Below are positions 1-7,312 of a stretch of 39,669 nucleotides of DNA, in pieces (positions within the stretch are counted from its first letter, which is position 1; every line of letters begins with the position of its first letter). The notes beneath the pieces were generated by a model that made no database searches, had not been told where the DNA came from, and saw nothing but the letters and a program-made list of their open reading frames with translations. This stretch comes from WVXT01 sp964345635. Its GTDB lineage: Bacteria; UBA6262; WVXT01. The DNA lies in contig CAYFRM010000001.1 of the NCBI GenBank assembly GCA_964345635.1, forward strand, positions 1-39,669, given 5' to 3'. A program made the translations under genes and the position numbers.

Positions 1-11
1 AGCACAGACCT

Positions 12-65
12 TTTTAGGTAGTGTAGGCCGCGATAAATCGGGACGCCCATAAAGGGCTAAACTAC
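12..65. repeat. REP-like palindromic intergenic repeat at left edge
   Basis: On the minus strand this stretch starts GTAGT and ends ACTAC, and contains the small hairpins CCC-TTTAT-GGG and CGAT-TT-ATCG. The nested dyads, flanking GTAGT/ACTAC and position beyond an operon terminator suit a REP-type repeat. No second full copy is seen in the window, so family membership is inferred from structure only. Confidence 0.4.
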
Positions 66-94
66 AAAATTAATATTCCGATACAGATTATGTA

Positions 95-124
95 AGAAAA
101 ATCCCTGGAACTAATACCAGGGAT
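95..124 (-). terminator. Rho-independent terminator of the efflux operon
   Basis: On the minus strand an 8-bp perfect stem (ATCCCTGG / CCAGGGAT, 8-nt loop) is followed directly by a T-rich run. It lies about 70 bp beyond the stop of the MacB-like gene and plausibly ends the whole sigma/efflux transcript. Confidence 0.8.
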
Positions 125-194
125 TGCGCTTTTCCAAGAACAGGAACCGATACATTCCCTTCCGGTTTCTTCACTGTCCAGAAACATTGAGTAT

Positions 195-2153
195 TTACTC
201 ATATCGCAACGCATCGATTGGGTTTAATAAAGACGCTTTTCTGGCTGGCCACAAACCAAAGAAAAGTCCTATGCCCGCAGAAAAGAGGAAGGCAAGAAGA
301 ACCGCGCCCAGAGAAACTCTTGTCGACCAGCCGGCGAATTTTGCCAGCCCCCCAGAAATAGCCGCGCCAAACAGAATTCCCAGTATTCCGCCGACAAGAC
401 ATATCGCTATTGCCTCAATTACGAACTGTGAAAGTATATCCCGATTGTTTGCCCCGATTGCTTTTCTCAGCCCCACTTCTCTTGTTCTTTCCGTTACGGA
501 AACAAGCATTATATTCATAATCCCGATTCCCCCCACGAGAAGGCTGATAAAGGCAATGGAACCAAGAAGCCAAGAAAAGGTCCTGGCAGTCGAGGAGACG
601 GCTTCCTGAATTTCCGCCATATTTCTCACTTCAATCGTATCCTCTCTATCAGGAGGAACGTTTTGTCTGGCGATAATCAATTTTTTCACTTCCTCCTGCA
701 CTCTTTCCATCTCTTTTTCGTCTCCTACCTGAACATCAATATAATCAACATACCTTTTGCCCAAAAGACGGTACATTGCCGTATTTAGTGGAAGTACTAT
801 TTCGTCATCTCTATCTCTCCAGCCAGTTGCCCCTTTTTCCGATAGAATTCCGATTACTCTAAAGTTTACCCGGTTTATTTTTACGTATTGTCCGATGGGA
901 TCTTCATCTTCAAAAAGTTCCCGGACCACAGTCTTCCCCAGCAGGGCAACTTTTGCGCGAGTAATCATTTCCACATCATTGAAAAATCTTCCTTCCACAG
1001 GCTCGGACGCCCTCATAAAGGGATATTCCGGGGTTACGCCTGTAATTCTTGTGTTCCAGTTTTTGTTTTCATAAACCACCTGGCCGCGACCGGAAACACT
1101 AGAATTAACCCTTTTTACATAAGGAACTTTTTTTATCTCTTCGGCATCTTCAATTCTAAGCCGGGCAACGCTTCCCGGCTCAAGGGCAATCCCCCCCCGT
1201 CCGTGCCAGTGCACGCGAACCGAAAGAAGATTTGAGCCAAGTGAGGCAAGACGTTGTTTAATATCTTCTCTGGCGCCGGTGCCCAGGGCAAGCATCGCAA
1301 TTACTGCTGCCACCCCGATAAGAATTCCCAAAATGGAAAGAAAAGAACGGGACTTGTTAGAAAAGAGAGCTCTCATTGCCTGAGAAAAATAATTTTTCAA
1401 CCTAAAGAAATCAAAGTGGTGCATCTTTAAATCAGGGGCAGGCTGACTTCGCTCCCCGCTTCCGGCCAAGCCTTCGCCGGCAACATGCTCGTCAGAGACA
1501 ATTTTTCCATCGAGAAGTTTGATTATCCTCTTTGCTCCTTTTGTCAGCTCTTCTTCGTGAGTTATCATAACTATGGTAATTCCAGAGTCATTTAGACCTT
1601 TGAGTATTTTCAAAACTTCCTGGGCGGAAGAAGAATCGAGATTTCCTGTTGGTTCATCTGCCAGAATTATCTTAGGATTCTTTATAAGGGCCCGGGCAAT
1701 TGCCACCCTCTGCTGCTCTCCACCGGAAAGTTCACTGGGACTGTGGTTTATCCTGCCCTCTAAACCCACTGTTCTCAATAAATCCTCGGGGGAAGAAAAC
1801 TTTCTCTTCCTCTCGTTTGAAGTATACACCAGCGGCAGAGAAACATTTTCTCTTGCTTTCAGCCGGGGAAGAAGATTGAACATTTGAAAAACAAAACCGA
1901 TAAACTCATTGCGAAAAGTAGCGAGCTCTTCCTGAGACAGTCTGGAAACATCCTTCCCGATTAAATGATAAGACCCATTATCGGGTCTATCCAAGAGCCC
2001 AAGAATATGGAGTAGCGTAGACTTACCACTGCCCGAGGGCCCCATAATAGCCACAAATTCACCAGGAGAGATTTTGAGTGAAATATCCTGTAAGGCGGGA
2101 ACGCCAACCTGTCCAATATGGTATGTTTTGTTTATGTTTTTCAATTCTATCAT
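195..2153 (-). CDS. MacB-like ABC transporter, fused ATPase and permease
   Basis: A fused ABC exporter subunit of about 652 aa, the size expected for MacB. The N-terminal ATPase (first ~225 residues) has Walker A GPSGSGKSTLL, signature LSGGEQQRVAIARAL, Walker B ILADEPTGNLD and H-loop MITHE. After a linker come a first membrane helix (FLSILGILIGVAAVIAML), a periplasmic MacB_PCD-type domain and three C-terminal helices with the FtsX-like TREVGLRKAIGA motif. I chose the ATG giving MIELKNINKTY, the usual MacB/LolD beginning; an in-frame TTG 36 bp upstream is possible but adds non-homologous residues. It is last in an operon with a membrane-fusion protein and TolC-like channel, which together should make a tripartite pump. 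The substrate (drug, peptide, lipid or signal) cannot be told from sequence. Confidence 0.93.
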   Translation of the reverse strand: MIELKNINKTYHIGQVGVPALQDISLKISPGEFVAIMGPSGSGKSTLLHILGLLDRPDNGSYHLIGKDVSRLSQEELATFRNEFIGFVFQMFNLLPRLKARENVSLPLVYTSNERKRKFSSPEDLLRTVGLEGRINHSPSELSGGEQQRVAIARALIKNPKIILADEPTGNLDSSSAQEVLKILKGLNDSGITIVMITHEEELTKGAKRIIKLLDGKIVSDEHVAGEGLAGSGERSQPAPDLKMHHFDFFRLKNYFSQAMRALFSNKSRSFLSILGILIGVAAVIAMLALGTGAREDIKQRLASLGSNLLSVRVHWHGRGGIALEPGSVARLRIEDAEEIKKVPYVKRVNSSVSGRGQVVYENKNWNTRITGVTPEYPFMRASEPVEGRFFNDVEMITRAKVALLGKTVVRELFEDEDPIGQYVKINRVNFRVIGILSEKGATGWRDRDDEIVLPLNTAMYRLLGKRYVDYIDVQVGDEKEMERVQEEVKKLIIARQNVPPDREDTIEVRNMAEIQEAVSSTARTFSWLLGSIAFISLLVGGIGIMNIMLVSVTERTREVGLRKAIGANNRDILSQFVIEAIAICLVGGILGILFGAAISGGLAKFAGWSTRVSLGAVLLAFLFSAGIGLFFGLWPARKASLLNPIDALRYE

Positions 2154-2231
2154 ATCTAATTTGCCGTGCGCACAAGATGGTATTCGCAACCTACAGGCTG
2201 CGTCTATGAATCCTTTGATGAACCGGAGGGG

Positions 2232-3173
2232 CTACCTTCTGCCAGAGCCTATTCCCGGAAGTCCTCCGAATCTCCTTCTAAATGCCGGCCTTCCCTCCTC
2301 ACCCGCTACAAGTACTGAGTCAGTTTCCTCCAGGCCGGAAACTATCTCCACATTTTTTCCGTCTTCGATTCCCGTTTGCACTTCTCTATTCTCAGGTTCG
2401 CCGGATTTCGTATTCAGAAGTACAAATTTCTTGCCTCTTCTTTCTTTAATTGCAGCGGCGGACAGGATAAGGATATCATTCTTTTTGCTTATTGTCACAT
2501 CAACGTTTGCGCTCATCCCCGAGCGAAAAATTCCCAATGTTTCATCCGGCAGGATATCCACTTGATATATGGTTACATTATTTACAACCTCGGATTCATA
2601 AGCAATATGTTCAATTTTACCCTCGATATTTTTCTCCGGGTAGGCATCAAGAACTATTTTTGCTTTCTGTCCGGGCTTCAATTTTCCCATATCCGTTTCA
2701 TCAACCTGAGCCTGAACGATTAAATTATCGGCCATAACCAGAATCGGGTCTTGAGATGTTATTGTCTGGCCGGGCTCAACACTTCTTTTAATAATAAACC
2801 CTTTCAGGGGTGCAACAATCGGCGTGGGCTTATAAACATCCTCCCATTTCTTTGATTCTTCCTCTCCCTTTGCCCTTGCCGCATCAAGGAGAGCCGCCCG
2901 ATCCAGAGAACTCATCCAGGCAAGAACTTCTCCCTTCCCGATCTCTTGCCCTTCCGCAACCAGAACCTCCTCTATCCTCCCGGAAATCGGTGGCTTAATT
3001 TCCAGGCGATTTCTCGGCTTTACCACCCCACTCGCGGAGACGGTTAAAGAAATCGACCCACGCTCGGGCCTTATTTCTGTGTAAACAGTCTCTTTTTTCT
3101 CTCGCCTTAGGAGAAAGAATCCTCCCGCTATTAACACGATAACCATAATCCATATCCAATTTTTCAATCTCAT
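2232..3173 (-). CDS. Periplasmic adaptor (HlyD/MacA-type membrane-fusion protein)
   Basis: A 313-aa membrane-fusion protein expected to link the inner-membrane MacB-like transporter to the outer-membrane channel. It has one N-terminal anchor helix (about residues 5-22), lipoyl half-motifs either side of a hairpin (SASGVVKPRNRLEIKPPISG and IVAPLKGFIIKRSVEPGQ), then beta-barrel and membrane-proximal domains (VDETDMGKLKPGQKAKIVLD). The start is set by a strong GAGGAGG site; its ATG shares one base with the TolC gene's stop (TAATG), implying translational coupling. The alpha-helical hairpin is very short, roughly 35 residues between the lipoyl halves, much less than in MacA. Assignment to the family is firm; how it docks with TolC is open. 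Confidence 0.9.
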   Translation of the reverse strand: MRLKNWIWIMVIVLIAGGFFLLRREKKETVYTEIRPERGSISLTVSASGVVKPRNRLEIKPPISGRIEEVLVAEGQEIGKGEVLAWMSSLDRAALLDAARAKGEEESKKWEDVYKPTPIVAPLKGFIIKRSVEPGQTITSQDPILVMADNLIVQAQVDETDMGKLKPGQKAKIVLDAYPEKNIEGKIEHIAYESEVVNNVTIYQVDILPDETLGIFRSGMSANVDVTISKKNDILILSAAAIKERRGKKFVLLNTKSGEPENREVQTGIEDGKNVEIVSGLEETDSVLVAGEEGRPAFRRRFGGLPGIGSGRR

Positions 3174-4486
3174 TACTCCTCCTCGCCTAAAACTCTTTTC
3201 CAATCAGCACTGGTAACAAACGCATTATATTCTGCTTCCAGCAAAGACTTCCTTGAATTTATAAACTCGTTCTCTATCGCATCCCAATCCTGGTAAGAAA
3301 TAAGACCGTTAATATACTTTACTCGCGAAATCTTAGCCCGCTCTTCGGAGGCTATGAAATATTTCTCCTTAACTTTCACATTCTCTATGCCGTCAATAAG
3401 TCCATTATATGCCTGTTCAAGTTCCAATAAGATTTCCTGGTTGACTCGCCGGAGATTCTCTTCAGATTTAGCTTTATCAGTTTGGGCAATTTTCAAATCA
3501 TATATTGTCTTCCCTCCCGAAAAAAGCGGATAAGAAAGGCTCAGGCCAACATTCCACCTCGCCCTTTCCAGAGGCCATTCCGGCCCACTCCTCGAAGCCC
3601 CTCCACTGAAAGAAATCTGGGGGTAAAGATTTCCTCGCGCATATCTCAAGTTATATTTTGATGAGTCGACTCCGTACATTGCCACTAAATAATCAGGGGT
3701 TTTTATCAGCAATTCCGGAAATGACAAGACTCCTTGTGGAGGGTCCACCTTAAGAGTTCCGCTTACAGAAATAGCTTCAAATTCATCCCTTCCCATCTCT
3801 TTCAAAAGTTTCGTCTGTTGAGTTTTTAGATTTCGTTTCGCCTTGGAAAACTCGTATTCTGCCTGATACAGATCTGCCTCAGAACGCAAATAGGCGCCCT
3901 TATCTTCCCTCCCCGCTTCGTATCTCAATTTTACAATCTCGGTGTTTTCTCTTCTTCTTTGCAGTATTTCATCAGAAAGTGAAATCGTCTTTTGCGCTTT
4001 TAGAACCTGCGCAAAAGCGACCTTCAAATCGTATATCGTATCCGAAACAGTCCTTTTAAAGCTCGCCTCTTCTCCTCTAAGCTCTGCTCTTTGCTGTTTC
4101 AAACTACTGGAATTCTTGAAACCAGTAAATATGGAAAGTCTTCCGGAAATTCCATAATTGAATTCCTCATCTTCACGGCCGCCCTCAGCAAATGATTCAA
4201 AACTGGTTATAGAACTGGACTTGCTCCAGCCGGCGCTTGCCGAAACCTGTGGCAGGAAATTTGTATATGAACTCTTATAGGAAAGACCCGCCGATTTAAG
4301 GGACTGGCGGGCTGAGATTATGCGGGGATTTTTCTTTTGTGCCTCTTGAAGCACATCTTCCCAGACAAATGTCTCAGCAAAAACAAGGTGCAAATTTACA
4401 AGAACGATGCCTGCCAGTAATAGACCCCGTAAAAATCCCCGCCACAAATGGCGAGCCACCATCTTAAAAATAACGATTCGCTTCAT
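3173..4486 (-). CDS. TolC-family outer-membrane efflux protein
   Basis: A 437-aa outer-membrane efflux channel. A signal peptide (hydrophobic core GLLLAGIVLVNLHLVFA) is followed by two OEP repeats with long alpha-helical segments, such as LLKEMGRDEF and the second-repeat AYNGLIDGIENVKV. The region FSGGASRSGPEWPL followed by NVGLSLSYPLFSGGK is the typical beta-strand and turn pattern of this family. It starts inside the stop codon of the preceding Spy-like gene (ATGA overlap) and its own stop overlaps the adaptor start. Position between the sigma/sensor genes and the adaptor/ABC genes indicates a dedicated exit duct rather than a housekeeping TolC. Length is normal for the family. Confidence 0.92.
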   Translation of the reverse strand: MKRIVIFKMVARHLWRGFLRGLLLAGIVLVNLHLVFAETFVWEDVLQEAQKKNPRIISARQSLKSAGLSYKSSYTNFLPQVSASAGWSKSSSITSFESFAEGGREDEEFNYGISGRLSIFTGFKNSSSLKQQRAELRGEEASFKRTVSDTIYDLKVAFAQVLKAQKTISLSDEILQRRRENTEIVKLRYEAGREDKGAYLRSEADLYQAEYEFSKAKRNLKTQQTKLLKEMGRDEFEAISVSGTLKVDPPQGVLSFPELLIKTPDYLVAMYGVDSSKYNLRYARGNLYPQISFSGGASRSGPEWPLERARWNVGLSLSYPLFSGGKTIYDLKIAQTDKAKSEENLRRVNQEILLELEQAYNGLIDGIENVKVKEKYFIASEERAKISRVKYINGLISYQDWDAIENEFINSRKSLLEAEYNAFVTSADWKRVLGEEE

Positions 4487-4893
4487 TCTTCGCTCTTCTT
4501 ATAGCCTTTTTTGATTCTCTTTTCTTTCCTTCTCTTCGTCTCTTCTTTAAGTTCTTTAAACTTTTCCAATTGCTCGGGCGAGAGCAATTTTTCAATCTGC
4601 CGGTCACTATCTTTTTTAATAGCCAGCACTCTCTCTTTCATTTTTTTCATCTCTTTCTGGATTTTTTCCCAGCCCTTTTTCATAATCTGAGAGATCTCTT
4701 CTTCCTGCTCTTCGGACAGTTCCAACTCCTGGCATAACCTCTGCAGACGTTTCTCGTGAAATTTCCCTCTCTTATGTTCTACCATCTTCACCCATTCCTT
4801 GCCAATCTGTTCCTCGCTACTCGCGCCTTCTAGACCAGCGACCGTTAGAAAGAGCAAGCTACAAATCAGCAAACTTTTAAAAATTATCTTCAT
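4483..4893 (-). CDS. Spy/CpxP/CnrX-like periplasmic stress or metal sensor protein
   Basis: A 136-aa exported, highly helical and charged protein. A signal peptide of about 20 residues (LLICSLLFLTVAGLEGA) precedes two LTxxQ-like motifs, LELSEEQ and LLSPEQ, typical of the Spy/CpxP/zinc-resistance family. The rest is predicted coiled helix rich in Lys and Glu. A GGAGGTGG ribosome site 5 nt before the ATG fixes the start; longer in-frame extensions lack the signal peptide at the N-terminus. It follows the anti-sigma gene and overlaps the TolC gene by ATGA. By analogy with CnrX in the Cupriavidus CnrYXH system it may bind a ligand or misfolded protein in the periplasm and modulate the anti-sigma factor. 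That role is inference; few His or Met metal ligands are visible. Confidence 0.75.
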   Translation of the reverse strand: MKIIFKSLLICSLLFLTVAGLEGASSEEQIGKEWVKMVEHKRGKFHEKRLQRLCQELELSEEQEEEISQIMKKGWEKIQKEMKKMKERVLAIKKDSDRQIEKLLSPEQLEKFKELKEETKRRKEKRIKKGYKKSEE

Positions 4894-4912
4894 TTCCGCC
4901 ACCTCCCTTCCC

Positions 4913-5347
4913 TTACCCCAAAGGGCCATAATAGATTTCCAGTAGCTCTTCCTCAAAGCTCTCCTCTATCTCGCTATCGATCAGTAAATCTGATATTACC
5001 TCACCTCGCCTCTGATAAACAAAGTTTCTGTAATTCAGCAATCCCACCACCAACAAAAAGAAAATGAAAACCGCAAGGATTGATTTCTTAAACATCGGAA
5101 GATATGCGCGCCATGTTAGCGGTTTTCTTTTACTCTTAATACGTGAAAGCAATCTCGTTTCGAAAAATTCCTGCGGTTCCATCTTTTCTTTTAGAAGAAA
5201 TATCCTTTTCACCTTTTTCAAATATTCCAATTCTCTGGTGCACGCAGAACAGGTTTTGAGATGCTCGAGTAATTTTTTCTCTTCCCCTTGAGTTATTTCC
5301 TGGTCAATATAGGCAGATAACAATATTTTGAATTTCTCACAGGACAT
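4913..5347 (-). CDS. Anti-sigma factor with N-terminal zinc finger and one membrane helix
   Basis: A 144-aa protein with the ZAS (zinc-binding anti-sigma) signature: His29, Cys33 and Cys36 in HLKTCSAC, plus Cys3 near the N-terminus. One hydrophobic helix at about residues 89-106 (ILAVFIFFLLVVGLL) should place the N-terminal domain in the cytoplasm and a short ~35-residue acidic tail outside. It begins 3 bp after the sigma gene's stop, the normal sigma/anti-sigma arrangement. Family knowledge predicts that it sequesters the upstream ECF factor. The extracytoplasmic tail is too small for a sensor domain, so the adjacent Spy-like protein is a plausible sensor partner. Confidence 0.88.
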   Translation of the reverse strand: MSCEKFKILLSAYIDQEITQGEEKKLLEHLKTCSACTRELEYLKKVKRIFLLKEKMEPQEFFETRLLSRIKSKRKPLTWRAYLPMFKKSILAVFIFFLLVVGLLNYRNFVYQRRGEVISDLLIDSEIEESFEEELLEIYYGPLG

Positions 5348-5350
5348 AGT

Positions 5351-5929
5351 TTATTCCCCCTGTGGATAAAGAAAAGCCAATTTCTCCTTTAATTTTTGCC
5401 GCGCCCTGAATAGCCATATCTTTACTTTAGCGAGAGAAATCTTCATTATTCGAGAAATTTCATTATAAGATAAGCCCTCTATTTCTTTCAAAGTCAAAAT
5501 AATACGGTACTTTTCCGATAAAGAATTCATCGCTTTCTGGATAATATCTTGTAATTCCTTCCGTATCAGCTCTTGTGTACTATCGTTTTCCCTGCTTGCC
5601 AAAACGTCTTTCAATTTTAGTTTTTCTTCCTCGTTAAATTCTGTTTCATAAGATATAATCTTATCGTTTCTCTTCCTCAGTTCATCGACGCACTTGTTAA
5701 CTGTAATTCTATAAAGCCAGGTGGAAAAAGAAGACTTCCCTTTGAAGCTGCCTGCCCTGGTATAAACTTTAAGGAAAACTTCCTGGGCAATATCGTCTGC
5801 TTCTTGAGTATTCCCAATAATGGAATAGATTGTATTGAACACAGTCGTTTTGTATTTCCTGACCAGCAATTCAAATGCATGCTGGTCACCTTTTTTAAAC
5901 CTGGTAAGAAGTTCAAAATCTTCTTCCAT
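5351..5929 (-). CDS. RNA polymerase ECF sigma factor (RpoE-like)
   Basis: A 192-aa ECF sigma factor. Sigma region 2 is seen in FELLVRKYKTTVFNTIYSI, QEADDIAQEVFLKVY and SFSTWLYRITVNKCVDELRK; sigma region 4 in LSEKYRIILTLKEIEGLSYN and the helix-turn-helix ISRIMKISLAKVKIWLFRAR. The chosen ATG has AAGGTG 8 nt upstream; a GTG 21 bp further upstream has no good site. It is first in an operon with its anti-sigma factor, and an ECF-type promoter lies just upstream, so it probably activates its own transcription along with the efflux genes. Length and both domains are complete. Confidence 0.95.
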   Translation of the reverse strand: MEEDFELLTRFKKGDQHAFELLVRKYKTTVFNTIYSIIGNTQEADDIAQEVFLKVYTRAGSFKGKSSFSTWLYRITVNKCVDELRKRNDKIISYETEFNEEEKLKLKDVLASRENDSTQELIRKELQDIIQKAMNSLSEKYRIILTLKEIEGLSYNEISRIMKISLAKVKIWLFRARQKLKEKLAFLYPQGE

Positions 5930-5960
5930 CCAATTCGCACCTTTTCTCACCTCTACTATT

Positions 5961-5989
5961 TAGACGATAGAGGCAGATAAAATGTTACA
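5961..5989 (-). promoter_or_regulatory. Predicted ECF-type promoter of the sigma/efflux operon
   Basis: On the minus strand, TGTAAC is followed after 17 bp by CGTCTA, which matches the AAC / CGTC pattern of ECF-dependent promoters (for example Bacillus SigX/SigM/SigW class). It lies about 30 bp upstream of the sigma factor start codon. This suggests positive autoregulation; it is a pattern match only. Confidence 0.6.
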
Positions 5990-6002
5990 AAAAAATTAAA
6001 GA

Positions 6003-6110
6003 ATTATGGGGACACAATACTTAATTGATAACTCTGCGAACTATTCGCGCCATAGCCCAATTAACACATCAGAATCGTATCCGGATACTTAAGTATTGTG
6101 TCCCCATAAT
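6003..6110. repeat. Large inverted repeat of the GGGGACA family
   Basis: A perfect 22-bp inverted repeat (6003-6024 and 6089-6110, core GGGGACACAATACTT) brackets a 64-bp loop. It fills the gap between the sigma operon and the GT4 gene; the right arm ends 5 bp from the GT4 stop codon. The same 22-bp sequence is present again at 19097-19118. The structure resembles REP/RAYT-type palindromes; no transposase is present here. Confidence 0.85.
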
Positions 6111-6115
6111 TAGAC

Positions 6116-7294
6116 CTAACAAAACTTCTTATATATTCCCAATGTGCTCTCAGCAACAATCTCTTTGGTGTATTGCTGCTCTATCATCTGCCGCCCGGTG
6201 TGTCCCAGCCGCTCCCGCAATTCCCTGTTGCCTAAAAGGCAGTTAATCCGGGAAGCCAAAGACTCAAAATCCTTGACCGGAATGATGAATCCATTAATAC
6301 CGTCTTTAATAATCTCCGGCATTCCCCCTGTTCTGGTAACCACCATCGGCCTACCCGATGAAAGGGCCTCCAACATAGTCAATCCAAAAGGTTCGGAAAC
6401 AGTTGAAGGATACACGCAAACCAGGGAAGCGGCGTAGAGCTTTGGCATATCTTCCAGCGAAAAAACGTCAATTAACACATTATCTTGAAGACCAAGAAAC
6501 TCAACCAGAGTTACCATATAGGCAATGTCCTTCTGTTGGCTCTGGACCCAGTCTATAATATTCTTTGTCCCCGCCAGCACCAGAACTGCGTCGGGAAATC
6601 TTTCCTTGATTATGCGCAATGCCTTTATGCTCACATCGCACCCTTTAGCCAGCCCCATTCTCGCAGGATGAAATATCACTTTTTTTCCTTGCAGGATAGG
6701 ATATTTCTTAAAAACGGGCTGCCCATTTACTTTAGGAGAATAAATGTCCTGGTCGATACCGTGATGGATAACTGTTATATTTCTGTGACTATGTCCGGTT
6801 CCGATAATCTCTCTTTTTATGAAATGGCTGACAGCAATAATATGACTCCATTTAATATTGTTCGTCAGGTCGAGAAATAGATTATCGTCCCACACGTTAT
6901 GCGCTGTCAAAATAAGAGGGATGCCTTTCTTTGTGGCTATTTCCTGAATTGCCAAAGCGTGTATCTTGCTGAAATAATGCATGTTGTGAACGTGGATACA
7001 ATCAGGTTTTGTCTCATCGATGAAGTCATCAAATACCGCTTTTACTTCCGGAGAAATACCGTCTATCCCTCTTTTACTAAGCCAGTTTAAATCCATAATA
7101 GGCTGGCGGAAGACACCCACGCCTTTATAATTATCTTTTCCTTTCTCTCCTTCGAATGAACTCGTGAGAAGATTGACTTTATGACCCATCTTGACTAAAG
7201 TGGGTAACAATATCGTTAAATGTGTCTCCACTCCTCCGATAATAGGAGGGAAACCCCAATGCAAATGCGATATTTTCAATTTCTTTTTTGCCAT
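6116..7294 (-). CDS. GT4-family glycosyltransferase
   Basis: A 392-aa GT-B fold glycosyltransferase of family 4. The N-terminal half starts with KISHLHWGFPPIIGGVETHL (acceptor side with the glycine-rich GGVE loop); the C-terminal half has the nucleotide-sugar motif EPFGLTMLEALSSGRPMV, carrying the E-x7-E pattern, followed by TRTGGMPEII. An AAAGGAG site 6 nt upstream fixes the ATG. It lies 18 bp after the GH65 gene, so it is probably co-transcribed with the disaccharide phosphorylase and phosphoglucomutase. The linkage suggests glucoside or disaccharide metabolism, but a role in lipopolysaccharide or exopolysaccharide assembly is equally compatible. Donor and acceptor cannot be assigned. Confidence 0.88.
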   Translation of the reverse strand: MAKKKLKISHLHWGFPPIIGGVETHLTILLPTLVKMGHKVNLLTSSFEGEKGKDNYKGVGVFRQPIMDLNWLSKRGIDGISPEVKAVFDDFIDETKPDCIHVHNMHYFSKIHALAIQEIATKKGIPLILTAHNVWDDNLFLDLTNNIKWSHIIAVSHFIKREIIGTGHSHRNITVIHHGIDQDIYSPKVNGQPVFKKYPILQGKKVIFHPARMGLAKGCDVSIKALRIIKERFPDAVLVLAGTKNIIDWVQSQQKDIAYMVTLVEFLGLQDNVLIDVFSLEDMPKLYAASLVCVYPSTVSEPFGLTMLEALSSGRPMVVTRTGGMPEIIKDGINGFIIPVKDFESLASRINCLLGNRELRERLGHTGRQMIEQQYTKEIVAESTLGIYKKFC

Positions 7295-7312
7295 TATCGC
7301 TCCTTTCAAAAT

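Noticed and set aside
124..609. Long plus-strand reading frame opposite the MacB-like gene
   Set aside because: It is the antisense shadow of a clear gene, has no family features and would overlap the terminator and stop region.
6025..6088. Small gene or ncRNA in the loop of the inverted repeat
   Set aside because: No open frame with ribosome site and no promoter can be supported; it is treated as repeat interior.
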